Shown here piece after piece: positions 45,666-56,843 of a stretch of DNA of 64,000 nucleotides. A model generated the notes under the pieces. The model saw only the letters and a list, made by a program, of their open reading frames with translations, was not told where the DNA came from and did not search any database. The position numbers were made by a program, and so were the translations under genes. Location: contig CP136064.1 of assembly GCA_032622095.1 (NCBI GenBank), forward strand, positions 181,014,011-181,078,010, read 5' to 3'. How positions within the stretch are numbered: position 1 is the first letter of the stretch; every line of letters begins with the position of its first letter. The DNA is from Siphonodentalium dalli (taxonomy: Eukaryota; Mollusca; Scaphopoda; Gadilida; Siphonodentaliidae).

Positions 45666-46195
45666 TGTTTACCATACTATGGTATGGGTAAACATAAAAA
45701 TGGCCACATAAAATTTAATTTGGCCAAATTTTTAGTCAAAATGTTTAAAGTCTATAGTCAGCGATCACAATTTTCTCATCTAAAAAATTTCTCAGTTATT
45801 TTATGCGAGTATGTTTTATTCTCTTTTATTTTACCTTTTGTCATTATTATTATTTTTGTTTTAGTTTTGGTTTTCTCATTCTATATATCTAAAAGAGTAG
45901 ATCTGCTTGTCTGTTCGGATTTTTCTCCCAGACCCCTGGACCGATTTCAACCAAATTTGGTGTGGTGGTTTGGGGTAGCCTGTCGAATGTTATAACAGCA
46001 TTAGATTTTAATAATTTTGATTAAAAAAAAATACACAACATATTCCATATTATACATCATTTGGAAGAGAAACCCAAAAGATATATATTCCACTAGAACA
46101 CGGACCAGCTCTGGTCTAGGAGTGTCCACCAAGTGATAGAGATTCTCAGATTCATTCCAAGACTTCCTCTGTTGTCAACCCAGAATGCATCAGAA

Positions 46196-46413
46196 TTCAA
46201 ACTAAGAGATAGGTTATTCCCCTTCCATTAAGAATAATAGACTTTGTAGTAGTCCAGATCAAAATTTCACAAAGAACACACCTCGGTACCTCACCAAAAA
46301 CAACAGATTAGTTGATAATACAATGTTTTGGAGCTTCCTCTTTCAAATGATATATAATATGGAATATGTTGTATATAATGTTATCTGGTGATTTGAAAAT
46401 TAAGTGGGAAAAA
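46196..46413. repeat. Dispersed repeat, second copy of 14549-14793
   Basis: See 14549-14793 for shared blocks. Same orientation, about 75-80 percent similar by eye. Confidence 0.75.
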
Positions 46414-46528
46414 CAATTGATGGCATTTGATACTTGAATCAAGTTAAAAGAACTTGAATAATACTACTAGTATAAATTATACATGTTTCTATGTACAGTG
46501 TATTTGATATGATATAGTTTGTGACCTA

Positions 46529-46900
46529 AACAAGACAGTCAATGACTGTGGGTCGCTCACCAGACTTTAAAGACTGAGAAGACTGGGACTCTGAAGACTA
46601 CAGCAGTCAGTACTTGACAAAATCACTTAAGACAAGTAGTTCTAAACATGGACATAGCTGGAGGTTCTCAGATGAGCAGGGCTGTTCACCTTGAAACTTC
46701 TAATTGCACACCACTGACAAATCAAAAATGCCTTACCCTTTTTATAGAAGACAACCATACCACAGTACTAAGTTCACAAAAATCCTTTTGCACGTCCCTC
46801 TTAGGTTGAATTTTACAACCAGTCCTGGTACTTCAAGCTCTCAAACTCTTGAAAATTACCAACCTGACATCCCCCATAAAGTTAAAATTTGTGGCTAATT
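46529..46900. repeat. Family J repeat, uninterrupted copy
   Basis: Same blocks as 31986-33190 without the 861-bp insertion; carries the single GTACTTG at about 46609 that serves as empty site. Confidence 0.85.
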
Positions 46901-47215
46901 CGGTCTAACAGTTTAACCTGAAGTAGGAACATATGAACTGTTGGTTTAAGAACATACTGGTTGGAAAATCAAATCAAACTATGAAAACAATTATAACCTA
47001 TTTTTGGTGTGAAAATCTAATCTACAACTAATGTTGTATCAGGCATGAAATTTTCAACTGTTTAAATTTTGATCAAAGTAGGGGGTCAAAACCCCACCCC
47101 TCTACACTCCTTCCCCATTGCCTCAAACATTGCCCCCACCCAGACTGCCTAGAAATCAATATTATTATACCAGTACCAAACAGCATAGATAAAGGTAGGG
47201 AGGGTGGGGGAGAGT

Positions 47216-47470
47216 TAAATCTCTTATCTCTGCCCCTATTTGAACAAATGTGAATCCCCATCCATGAGATCCATTCATCTAATAAATTCAAAGGGGGAAT
47301 TTAAGAGTTGAAGTGAATTGATTTTCTTCAAAAGTTTCCTAAACATAACCCTATTTGAAAAAATCTGAACCCAAGGACCCTCCATACAGACAAACAGACA
47401 AATTCAATCCAATATAACCTTCAATTTTTCTTTGAAAACTCAGGGTATGATTTCACCTGGATAAGTGGTT
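47216..47470. repeat. Family F fragment
   Basis: CTCTGCCCCTATTTGAACAA, CCAAGGACCCTCCATAC and a short ACAGACAAACAGACAA tail; eroded. Confidence 0.6.
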
Positions 47471-47495
47471 GTTAAGAAAATATTATTGGAATAGC

Positions 47496-47951
47496 CAAGC
47501 CTGAATTTAGTGTGTCTGACATTTACAGAATGAGGTCCCCAAAAGGTGAATTTAATGATGCTATGCCGCAAGGTGGGCTAGCATCACCAAATTCATCCTC
47601 TGGAGACTGCATTCTAATTAGGCCTATTCTGCCATGGGAAACCTAGGACTGATTGAAGTTCTCCAGTTGAAGTTGGTGATATACCCCCCCCCCCCCCCCA
47701 TTGAGGACCTCGATTATGCATTTTATCTTCCAAATTGGGGGATATATAAACTGAACAGAAGGGAAAAAAATAACTAAAAAATGTCAATTTGATACTCTAG
47801 ATACTTCCCAGAAGATGAGGCATAAGCAGATGAGGTCCCTGGAGGGTGTATTTGATGATGCTAGCCTGCTGTATGGGGTAGCATCACTAAATTCACCCTC
47901 TGGGGACCTCATTCTGCAAATTCAAATTCAGACACACTAAATTCAGGCTTG
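47496..47951. mobile_element. Family B MITE
   Basis: CAAGCCTGAATTTAGTGTG ... the inverse CACTAAATTCAGGCTTG. Flanks GGAATAGC and AGAACAGC match at 6 of 8 positions, compatible with an old 8-bp duplication. Contains a run of 15-16 C. Confidence 0.85.
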
Positions 47952-48079
47952 AGAACAGCATTTTATTTTAATTTGATAATGACAACAGACAGCAGTGCAA
48001 GTGTAGTTGTTTACACAAACTGTCTGATATCTGTTATTCTAATCTCAATTAATGACAATGACTGTGTCTGTCTCTCTGT

Positions 48080-48775
48080 AGCTAATACCTGAACTGGTCC
48101 TCTGGTAGATAATAACTCTCGGCTTCTAGTGAGCAGAGGTATTGTGATATGATATATGGGGTGTTGGTTGGGGTCCGGGTGGGTTGGGGGCAGGGCGGGG
48201 TTCTGGGTCATGTGGGGGGGGGGGGGGTGATGGAAAGTTTCAGTGATTTCATCAAAGATTAAAGTTTCATAACTCTGCGGATGTTAAAATGGTGTTAGTT
48301 TTTTTCAAATTTAATAACATGATTAAAAAAAAAATATATATGTTTTGTTAAACTAAGCAAGGAGAACAATCTGAATTTTTTTTAATTTTTTTCAGTTATG
48401 TCACTGGCTCCGCCCACATTCGACACAGTGACCTCATTTAAACAAATCTGATCCACAGTCACCCAAGAACCCTTTATACCAAATATGAACCCATTCGCCC
48501 AATGGAATTTGAGGAGAAGTCGTTTCAAGAATTACTATGGTGGGAAAGAGTTATGGTCCTAGCTTCACAACTTTTTAACCTGGTGACTTCATTTGAACAA
48601 ATCTGAATATGAGTCACATAGGGAACATCCACACCAAAATGAACCCATTATGTCCTAAGGATCTGGAGAAGAAGATGTTCAAAGAATTGTTGATGGATGG
48701 ACAGATGGATGGGCAGACGAGGAGTGATGACTATAACTCCACCGGAGACTTTGTCTCAGGTGAGCTAATAAAAAT
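48080..48775. repeat. Family K then family F, as at 30000-31357
   Basis: GGTTCTGGGTCATGTGGGG with G-run, then CCGCCCACATTCGACACAG, CATTT(A/G)AACAAATCTGA units and the ending TAACTCCACCGGAGACTTTG, GTCTCAGGTGAGCTAA. The order B-K-F repeats that seen from 28.7 to 31.4 kb. Confidence 0.75.
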
Positions 48776-49154
48776 TATTAAAATAAAAATGGGCCTTTAA
48801 ATAAAAAAAGATTTTTTTTTTAATTGAACAAGAAACTCAATCTAAAAAGCCAAATTTAATCATTGTAATTTAAAAAAAAATATATATTTTTGTTTTAATC
48901 CAAATATTTAAATGATCAAAATGTGCACGAAGCGAACAAAGGGCTGCCAATGAATAAAGACTATGTCAAAGGTCAAAATGTGTGCGAAATATGTCATAGA
49001 TCAATAACAACAAAATAACCGTTCTGAGCGACACATGAGTGCTTAATTAAATGTAGCCACCCCTGGCTGGTTGAGCGGTCCTGCTGATTTGTTGTTTGTC
49101 GGTCCAGCTGAATTGCTATGATGGTGGTGGGCCAAATTATGCTGTTAAGAAATG

Positions 49155-49205
49155 AAAGTGTCAATGACACTGTAGCTCAACTTGGAATGGGAATAATTTC
49201 ATGTG
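49155..49205. repeat. Head of the family E repeat, split from its body
   Basis: GAAAGTGTCAATGACACTGT then AGCTCAACTTGGAATGGG. The body resumes at 50282 after a TTAA-bounded insertion. Confidence 0.8.
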
Positions 49206-50281
49206 TTAACTCGTTTGGGACGTGATTCTTTTGAGAAAACATTACTCACAGACGAGATTGTTTGCAGAAATGCTTACTTTTATATAATTTTATATCAATT
49301 TATGCGTTTATTCAATGTTGGGCCAGACCATGGCAGAATTCTCCGCGTGAAAACTCATACTATATGGGTGATCATCCGTAGTCTATAAATCTTCTAGAAA
49401 TTTTGGGTAGATACCTCCAAATTGCGACCGGTTGCCATAGCAACCTATTAGAGGAAATTTATGATTCTGGGGGCTGTAATTTCGCTATATGACGATATGT
49501 TTGCGACATTTTGAATCAAATATAAATGGTTTCCAAAGTTAAATGATCCAGGAATATTTTGCCAACATCTGGTACTAACCTTGCTCGAAAATCACCCATC
49601 ACCGACAGAGGGCGCCATTCAAAATGGCCACCAAACCCCCGTTTTCTAACGTTAAAATGCTTACTTTTAGATCATTTTATAGCAATGTATGCGTTAATTT
49701 AATGCTGGGTCAGACTATTTGTCATGATAGAATTCTCCACGTGACAACTCATATACGGGTGATCATCCGTGGTCTATAAATCTTCCAAAAAATTTGGGTA
49801 TATACTACCAAATTGCGACCGGTTGACATGGCAACCGATTTTCGGAAAATTATGCGTTTGGGGGCTGTAATTTCGCTAATTTCCAAAAAATATGGTCCAG
49901 GAATATACTTAAATTGCTATCGCTTCTTTGTCCTTCCGCTGAAGTGGTCAAGATTCACCTGCCATGTTGATTACCACCCGAAAACTTGTCTACGCGTCTA
50001 CGACTTAGGCTACTAGGCGCCGACATTTTGGAACAATGACGTCACGAATCACGTCACGCGACCCTCACGTGACGCCAAAAATAGGTTACATCTTCCTGGA
50101 CCCCTCACTGAGTGATCGGCCTATATATTGAATACATGATACTATGCGCGAACATTTAATTATAAAAGACTCATTCGCTGATAACAAGTGCATGAAGTGG
50201 GAAACGGATATATCCGTTTCCCGTCCTGTAGGTAATGTTTTGGGAAACGGATATATCCGTTTCCCGTCCTAAACGAGTTAA
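49206..50281. mobile_element. TTAA-bounded element with internal duplication and twin palindromes
   Basis: TTAACTCGTTTGGGACG at the left, CGTCCTAAACGAGTTAA at the right: 17-bp inverted ends with TTAA, piggyBac-like. It splits a family E repeat. The internal region is duplicated: TTACTTTTATATAATTTTAT... near 49276 and TTACTTTTAGATCATTTTAT... near 49662 both continue through GGGTGATCATCCGT and AATTGCGACCGGTTG. Near the right end the perfect 24-bp palindrome made of GGGAAACGGATA and its inverse occurs twice (50199-50222, 50242-50265). No transposase frame. Confidence 0.85.
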
Positions 50282-52415
50282 GTCAATGGAGTGATTAGGA
50301 ATGTGGAAAGTTTAAAGGCCTAGTTATGCAAAGAATAAAATCTAAGATGGCCACTGGCAGCCATGTTTTTTTGCCAAATGACCCCAAAAAGACTCGTTCC
50401 CATTTACATGTCATTATTAACATCCAGTACAAATTTCATGATGATCTGACAAATGATACGACCTGTAGCCTGTGTCAAAGGATTTAGTCATGCAAAGAGT
50501 AAAATCCAAGATGGCTGCTGGCAGCCATGTTTTTTGGCCAAATGACTCCAAAATGAATTTTCATCTACATGTCATTGTTAACATCCGTAACAAATTTCAT
50601 GAAGATCTGACCAAAGCTACAACCTGTAGGCCGCGCCAAAGGATTTAGTCATGCAAAGAGTTAAATCCAAGATGTCTTCTGGTGGCCATTTTTTTTGGCC
50701 GAATGACCCAAAAATGACTCGTTCCCATCTACATGTCAATATTAACATCCATGACAAATTTCATGATGATCAGACGAGCAGTATGACCTGTAGCCCACGC
50801 CAATGGATTGAATTTTGAAATCCAAAATGGTGGCTGGTGGCCATGTTTTTTGCTGACTAACCCCAAAATAACTCGTTCCCATCTACATGACAATGTCAAC
50901 ATTCATGACAAATTTCATAAAGATCGGACCAAAGGTACGACCTGTAGCCTGTGCTAATGGAATGAATTTTGAAATCCAAGATGGCCGCTGGCGGCCATGT
51001 TGTTTGTCCGAATGACCCCAAAATGACTCGTTCCCATCTACATTCCAATTTCAACAGCCATGACAAATTTCATGATGATCAGACTAAAGAACCCCAAAAT
51101 GACTCGTTCCCTCTACATGTCATTGTTAACATCCATGAAAAAAATTATGATGATCCGACCAAAGGTACGACCTGTAGGCCGTGCCAAAGAATTTAGTCAT
51201 GCAAAGAGTAAAATCTAAGATGGCTGCCGGTGGCCATGTTTTTTGGCTGAATGATCCCAAAATTACTCGTTCCCATCTACATGTCAATATTAATATCCAT
51301 GACAAATTTCATGATGATCAGACAAACAGTACGACCTGTAGCCCGTGCTAAAGGATTTAGTCATACAAAGAGTAAAATCCAAAATGGCTGCTGGCGGCCA
51401 TGTTTTTTTGCCGAATGACCCCAAAATGACTCGTTCCCATCTACATGTCATTGTTAACATCTATGACACATTTTATGATGATCCGACCCAAGGTATGACC
51501 TGTAGGCCTTGCCAAAGAATTTAGTCATGCAAAGAGTAAATCTAAGATGGCTGCCGGTGGCCATGTTTTTGAGCCGAATGACCCCAAAATTACTCGTTCC
51601 CATCTACATGTCAATGTTAACATTCATGACAAATTCCATGATGATCAGACCAAAGGTACGACCTCTAGCCCATGCTAATGGATTGAATTTTGAAATCCAA
51701 GATGGCCGCTGGTGGCCATGTTGTTTGTCCGAATGACCCCAAAATGACTCGTTCCCATCTACATTCCAATTTCAACAGCCATGACAAATTTCATGATGAT
51801 CAGACTAAAGGTACGACCTGTAGCCCGTGCTAAAGGATTTAGTCATACAAAGAGTAAAATCCAAAATGGCTGCTGGTGGCCATGTTTTTTTGCCGAATGG
51901 CCCCAAAATGACTCGTTCCCATCTACATGTCATTGTTAACATCCATGAAAAAATTTATGATGATCCGACCAAAGGTACGACCTGTAGGCCGTGCCAAAGA
52001 ATTTAGTCATGCAAAGAGTAAAATCTAAGATGGCTGCCGGTGGCTATGTTTTTTGGCCGAACAACCCCAAAATTACTCGTTCCCATCTACATGTCAATAT
52101 TAACATCCATGACAAATTTCATGATGATCAGACGAACAGTACGACCTGTAGCCCGTGCTAATGGATTGAATATTGAAATCCAAGATGGCCACTGGCGGCC
52201 ATGTTTTTTTCCCAAATGAACCCAAAATGACTCGTTCCCATCTACATGTCAATGTCAACAGCTATGACAAATTTCATAATGATCCGACCAAAGGTACGAC
52301 CTGTAGCCCGTGCTAAAGGAAATTGTTGACGCATCACGCACACACACACGGACGACGGACGACAAAGCCATGGCAATAGCTCAAACTTTACAAAGTAAAG
52401 TTGAGCTAAAAAAGT
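50282..52415. repeat. Tandem array of family E, about 160-bp units, at least 12 copies
   Basis: Units contain AAGATGGC(C/T)GC(C/T)GG(C/T)GGCCATG, CCCCAAAATGACTCGTTCCC, ATCTACATGTCA and GATGATC(A/C)GACCAAAGGTA then CGACCTGTAGCCCGTGC. Two joiner types alternate: TTTAGTCATGCAAAGAG and TGGATTGAATTTTGAAATC. The order by eye is A A A B B (short duplication) A A A B A A B, so there is higher-order structure. The array ends in CGCACACACACACGGACGAC and GCAATAGCTCAAACTTTAC, a partial inverse of the head. Fragmentary frames in the array come from the units and are not counted as genes. Confidence 0.9.
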
Positions 52416-52457
52416 ACTGTGATTTAGTTCTAAATAGTTTTGCGGTGTTTTTCTAAT

Positions 52458-52711
52458 CAAGCCTTGAAATAGGGTGTCTGTCATTTGCAGAATGAGGTCC
52501 CCAGAGGGTGAGTTTAGTGATGCTACCCCGCATAGGGGGCTAGCATCACCAAATTCACCCTCTGGGGACCTCATTCTGCTTACACCTCAGCAGAATGAGG
52601 TTCCCAGAGGGTGAATTTGGTGATGCTAGCCTGCTATGCGGGGTAGCATCACTAAATTCACCCTCTGGGGACCTCAGTCTGCAAATGACAGACACCCTAT
52701 TTCAAGGCTTG
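52458..52711. mobile_element. Family B MITE, two hairpins only, 8-bp target duplication
   Basis: Starts CAAGCCTTGAAATAGGGTG, ends CACCCTATTTCAAGGCTTG. TTTCTAAT flanks both sides exactly (52450-52457, 52712-52719). The middle block is gone and the two hairpins abut. The two ends match over at least 35 bases, so this copy looks young. Confidence 0.93.
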
Positions 52712-53149
52712 TTTCTAATCTGATAATTTGAGAAATAGCCATATGTATGAAACATTCAAGAACATAAATCTATATTTTTGATTGTTTTAATATTTGAGAT
52801 GCTGGTGGTTGCAAAACAACAGGAAGAGCCATCGGTCGGTTTGCAACAATGAACACTGCCATTATTAAAATATTTTAATTCACTATGGATGTTTTAGGCA
52901 CACAATAGTTTGTTCTTGATTTTATTCAGATTAGCCAAACATCGCGAAAATTACAGAGCCTGTTTCAGCTAGTTATCCTACCATTTATTAAGTTTGATAA
53001 AAGTTTCTGGAAAATGGGCAAACAAATTCAGAACTAGCCAAAAAATAAATTCCAGCCAACGTGAATCCTGTTACTAATACATGTACATATATAGTATCCA
53101 ACGACAACAATAATGCATAAATTTGTATAAAAAATGGTTCAAGGTTAGT

Positions 53150-53370
53150 TCAAATTACAGTAAGCAATATAATTCCGAATTCGACCTTAAAATGTGTGCC
53201 ATCTAAGGTCGGTCTACAGTGATAATGTGGAGTACACTGATTGCCTACATATTGATTGGAATAGCACACATGCAGCCAGTCACCGAAGCTATCACATGGA
53301 CCAGTTGAATGCAATGGGCGACAAATAGCTCTGCAGTAAGCTAACAGTAACACCCACCTTAAAAGTTCAC
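53150..53370. repeat. Dispersed repeat, inverse copy of 1075-1300
   Basis: GACCTTAAAATG(T)G, GGTCGGTCTACAGTGATAA, CAAATAGCTCTGCAGTAAGC and CACCTTAAAAGT correspond inverted to blocks at 1080-1265. Part of the element described at 1047-1902. Confidence 0.65.
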
Positions 53371-53522
53371 GTGCATCAGAAAATGGAAATAGATTCTAAT
53401 AAGGTGTTAACCCTTTTCATACTGAATGGATTCTCTCCCATTAGTTATATAAAGTATACAGTGGAAGGTCTATAAATCATTGGGAGGGATAGTCAGGTAA
53501 TAAAAGAAGCCCATCATTAAAC

Positions 53523-53700
53523 AACACTTAAAGTGATGTGAAACACTCCGGTAGGATGATCAAAATATAAATTGAGAAAAATCTTGTTAAAATTATTTTT
53601 TTCTCTCCAAATTTACAACACACACCGTCATTCTGATATATTAACTAAATGCAATGACTCTCGATGCCAAAATAATTTGTGTCAGTTTAATATCGCCGAT
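53523..53700. repeat. Solo copy of the TTAAAGTGATGTGAAACAC end
   Basis: Matches 18887-19070 through CACTCCGGTA, CACACACCGTCATTCT and TATCGCCGATA. Only one end is found here. Confidence 0.65.
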
Positions 53701-53800
53701 ACAATATAATATGATGTTATACATAAGGCAGAGATGATTATCGCTATTGCTGTGGAAGCACTGGTAAGAGCAATGGCTACATACATAAACTAAACAAACA

Positions 53801-54012
53801 TACAGTAATGCCCTAAGTAATCGACTCCTTAAACACAGCAGAATTATGGGTAACTTTTCAGGATTTAGTCGGAAATATGGCTTGTTGCCATTCATCGGAA
53901 AGCTCTCGGGGAGAGCTTTCCAATGAATGGCAATATATTTCGGACTAAATCCTGAAAAGTTACCCATAATTCTGCTGTGTTTAAGGAGTCGATTACTTAG
54001 GGCATTACTGTA
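53801..54012. mobile_element. Palindromic TA-flanked MITE (family C)
   Basis: TACAGTAATGCCCTAAGTAA ... GGCATTACTGTA, 212 bp, almost complete foldback centred near 53911. Confidence 0.9.
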
Positions 54013-54879
54013 TATATACATGCTCAGCCGGAATATAACTAAGGCCATTGGTTTCTGTTGTGTTGGTTTGTGGATCGTCCTACCAAAAATAGTCACCAAA
54101 ATAAAATTTGCAATCACCAGTCATTTTATTTCCTCTGGGTCTAATGGGTCATTTAGAACAAAATATTTAGTAATAACATGCAGTCACCGACAGCGGTATC
54201 CCCCACCTAAGTGGGAAAAGTGGGGATGGGCATTTTCAAAATATGCTAAAAAATAATTGAAATCACTTACAGGCATGGATGACCTTCATTATATGTTATA
54301 ATTTAGAAATAACTGTTACCCAATTATGAAAAATTCCTCCAGAATATTCTAATAGTATAGTATAATGATAGTATGAATGAGATATTATCCACAAAACACA
54401 CTTTGTGTGAACCAAGCATTTTGTTTATATACAGCACGTAAATAGTGAGCGAAAAACAAAACACTCAACACTATGGTGATTTTTTAAGGAGAGTGATTCA
54501 TAACCAAAATATTGAGAGGTTGAGGATAGCAAATCCTATACCGGTATGACGTAAACAACTTGGTGGCATTTATAACCTAAGTTCATTTGTGGAGTCTCCC
54601 CAGTGTTGAGTGTTTTGATTATTGCATACTCTTTACATACTGTTTGTTTACATAACATGTCATTTGTTTACATAACACAGAGTACTAACATGACAATAAC
54701 ATGCAATTTACGCGATATTTATGATTGGTATAAAGAACAAGGTTGTCTATATTATAATATTCTTGCTGTTTATGACGATTTTAACGGATGTGACTATTTT
54801 AAAATCAATACACACCACAAACGTTTACCGTATCTTTAATATTTGTGATTGGTTAATATTTGGTTTTGTTCGGGCCTAA

Positions 54880-55262
54880 AAATAAAATTGCAATACCAAC
54901 AAATAACAATCAAAGAGCAGTAACTCTGGTAAAAAAAAAGCACATGGCCGGGCCTAGTTTCCGCACTCGTTTCAGAAACTCCTCTTGTGAAATCATATAC
55001 AAAAAATCTTTCAAATCTGTTGATAATTGTTCGATATAAACCCGGACAACTTTTCGGGGGTGCTAAAAGCAAAAAAATTACAATAAAAGGGCAGTAACTC
55101 TGGTAAAAATGTACAGCAAACTCTTTTCAGATACATGTACTACTTTTGTGAACTCATATACCAAAAATCTTTGCAATCCATTGATAATTGTTCGAAATAA
55201 GCCCCCTGACAACATTTTTAGTGACAGACGAACAGACAGACAAACAGATGGCACTATGCCTG
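54880..55262. repeat. CAGTAACTCTGGTAAAAA repeat units with GACAGACAGAC tail
   Basis: Two units of about 170 bp: AGTAACTCTGGTAAAAA, AATCATATAC(C)AAAAATCTTT and TTGATAATTGTTCG(A/G)(T/A)AT, then GACAGACGAACAGACAGAC. Ends about 26 bp from KSR exon 1's donor. Confidence 0.75.
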
Positions 55263-55287
55263 AGGGAGTACTTGTGTGAACACTTAC

Positions 55288-55349
55288 TTGTGAACTGCAG
55301 ACAATTATGTGTGGGTTGAATTGTCCACTGTCCATGTGAAGGTGGGGAG
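55288..55349 (-). CDS. KSR: KSR exon 1 of those found: end of N-terminal region
   Basis: The exon is 62 nt, acceptor GCAG before 55349 and donor GTAAGT after 55288. It begins with one nucleotide that completes a codon from an exon not found, then 20 codons and one nucleotide (A). It contains GQWTIQ, resembling the conserved DWTIQW stretch that follows the SAM-like region in vertebrate KSR. The split codon A|AC joined to the next exon gives NTLTVPKSP, matching the conserved KSR segment NTLSVP just before the C1 domain; this is the best support for the call. A family C palindromic MITE begins 73 bp upstream in the gene direction (55422). The main uncertainty is the exact acceptor, since a nearby alternative AG would add a few bases. 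Confidence 0.75.
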
Positions 55350-55421
55350 CTGCTCAAATTTAATTGGGTGCGAGATATTAAAAGTCAATAATATCAATAA
55401 ATATTGTAAACTTTGTTGAAA

Positions 55422-55613
55422 TACAGTAATGCTCTAAATAATCGACTCCTTAACCACAGCAGAATATGGGTAACTTTTCAGGATTTAGTCGGAAATATGG
55501 CTCACTGAGAGCTTTCCGATGAATGGCAATGAGCCATATTTCTGACTAAATCCTGAAAAGTTACCCATAATTCTGCTGTGGTTAAGGAGTCAATTACTTA
55601 GGGCATTACTGTA
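55422..55613. mobile_element. Palindromic TA-flanked MITE (family C)
   Basis: TACAGTAATGCTCTAAATAA ... GGCATTACTGTA, with a deletion on the left arm. Confidence 0.88.
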
Positions 55614-55930
55614 TGGTATCAGTCTAATAGGCATCAAGGTTATTGTCAGTATGGGCATAGTGATGTTGATCCATAAGCATCTAGTCTAAACTGTGATTAT
55701 ACAAACTTCTGTGGTGTTTCCAAATATAATGCGCCCCACATGTCAATGTTCAATGGTTGATCCAAACAGTGTCACATGGTATAAACAGGTAGAAAACGCA
55801 CATGTGGGGATGCAGAAAATGGAATGATTTGATTGGATGATACCATCCGTTTGAAATGGACAAAATGTGAAGTCCATTTTTCCTTGTGGGGTGACTGACA
55901 AAAATTTATTTGTAGCTCACAAATACATAA

Positions 55931-56430
55931 TCACACGGTGGGGAATCACGTGGTTTCGAGTTGATGAGTATCACGCATTCAAAATGGCCGAGTTGATCGA
56001 AAACGCGACCAGAAACGAGGAAAATGGTAAAATAACTAGGATAATGATATTTTACATATTATTTTGTCAGCTATGAGCATAGGCTATACTATTTTTTAAA
56101 CAAGGTGATACCTCATGTGTGTCTAAACTCACAGTTGTTTGCTCCAACATTCTGACCAAAGTTGTCAGTTGAAGGATTTTCCTAGATGTATGGACTGGTG
56201 TATCACTCGAACCTCCAACTGGAAAACTTTGGTCAGAATGTTATAGAAAAGTACTGAGTATTTCGAAACAAATAAGGTATCAACTTGTTTTAAAATAAAC
56301 TAGCATATGCTAGTAAAAGTCAAAATGCTATGTTTTGTGTCAGTTCCTAATATATTATGATTTTGTGCGTTTACACATTTTGAATGCGTGGCACTCACCA
56401 ACCTAGAAACCACGTGATTCCCCACCGTGA
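55931..56430. mobile_element. Foldback element (family D)
   Basis: CGGTGGGGAATCACGTGGTTT ... inverse GTGATTCCCCACCG, inner pair TTCTGACCAAAGTTGTCAG and CTGGAAAACTTTGGTCAGAA. Second copy of the 15545-16042 element. Confidence 0.78.
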
Positions 56431-56633
56431 ATCACCTCACAAATCCATTTTGTATGCCTGATTTCCCCAAATACACTCACAAGTGCACTCTCGTACAGAC
56501 AGATGGACAGAACCCATTCCTATATTTCTTTTGCCAAAAAATTCTCGGATGGGGGTTAATTATTGAGAATCAAGAAGGCCAGAATATCATATAAAACTAT
56601 TTCTGACTGTATTCAAGTGTATCGGGATTAACC

Positions 56634-56843
56634 TACAGTAATGCTTTAAATAATTGACTCCTTAACCACAGCAGAATTATGGTTAAGTTTTCAGGATTTA
56701 GTCATAAATATGGCTTGTTACCATTCATCGGAAAGCTCTAATTGAGAGCTTTCTGATGAATGGCAACAAGCCATATTTTCGACTAGTTACCCAAAATTCT
56801 GCTGCACATGGTTAAGTAGTCGATTATTTATGGCATTACTGTA
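56634..56843. mobile_element. Palindromic TA-flanked MITE (family C)
   Basis: TACAGTAATGCTTTAAATAA ... GGCATTACTGTA, some loss in the right arm. Confidence 0.88.

Larger units (their letters stand above)
1937..55349 (-). other. KSR: KSR gene locus (kinase suppressor of Ras), 5' end missing
   Basis: Sixteen exons were assembled by eye from splice signals and protein similarity. Every intron is GT-AG on the minus strand and the codon phase is kept at all 15 junctions: 1 nt finishing a split codon, then 567 codons and a TGA. KSR scaffolds RAF, MEK and ERK downstream of Ras at the membrane and cytosol. Domain order, numbering from the first full codon seen: end of the N-terminal region (1-21), short Ser/Pro-Lys stretch (22-43), C1 zinc finger (43-86), Ser/Pro-rich linker (about 103-258), kinase-like domain (about 266-555), short basic tail. 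The family is usually around 900 residues, so the coiled-coil/SAM-like N-terminus is absent. Introns are large (up to about 12 kb) and filled with transposons. The family call is very secure. KSR1 versus KSR2 does not apply if, as I infer, this is an invertebrate with one KSR. Confidence 0.95.

Noticed and set aside
45549-45995. 148-codon plus-strand frame
   Set aside because: Starts in a GACAGACAGAC tail of a dispersed repeat and runs into AT-rich hydrophobic codons; no gene-like features.
50969-52574. Repeated frames such as MTRSHLH.N.N.HDKFHDD in the family E array
   Set aside because: The frame is simply the translation of a tandem non-coding unit; it breaks between units and has no start or stop pattern of a gene.
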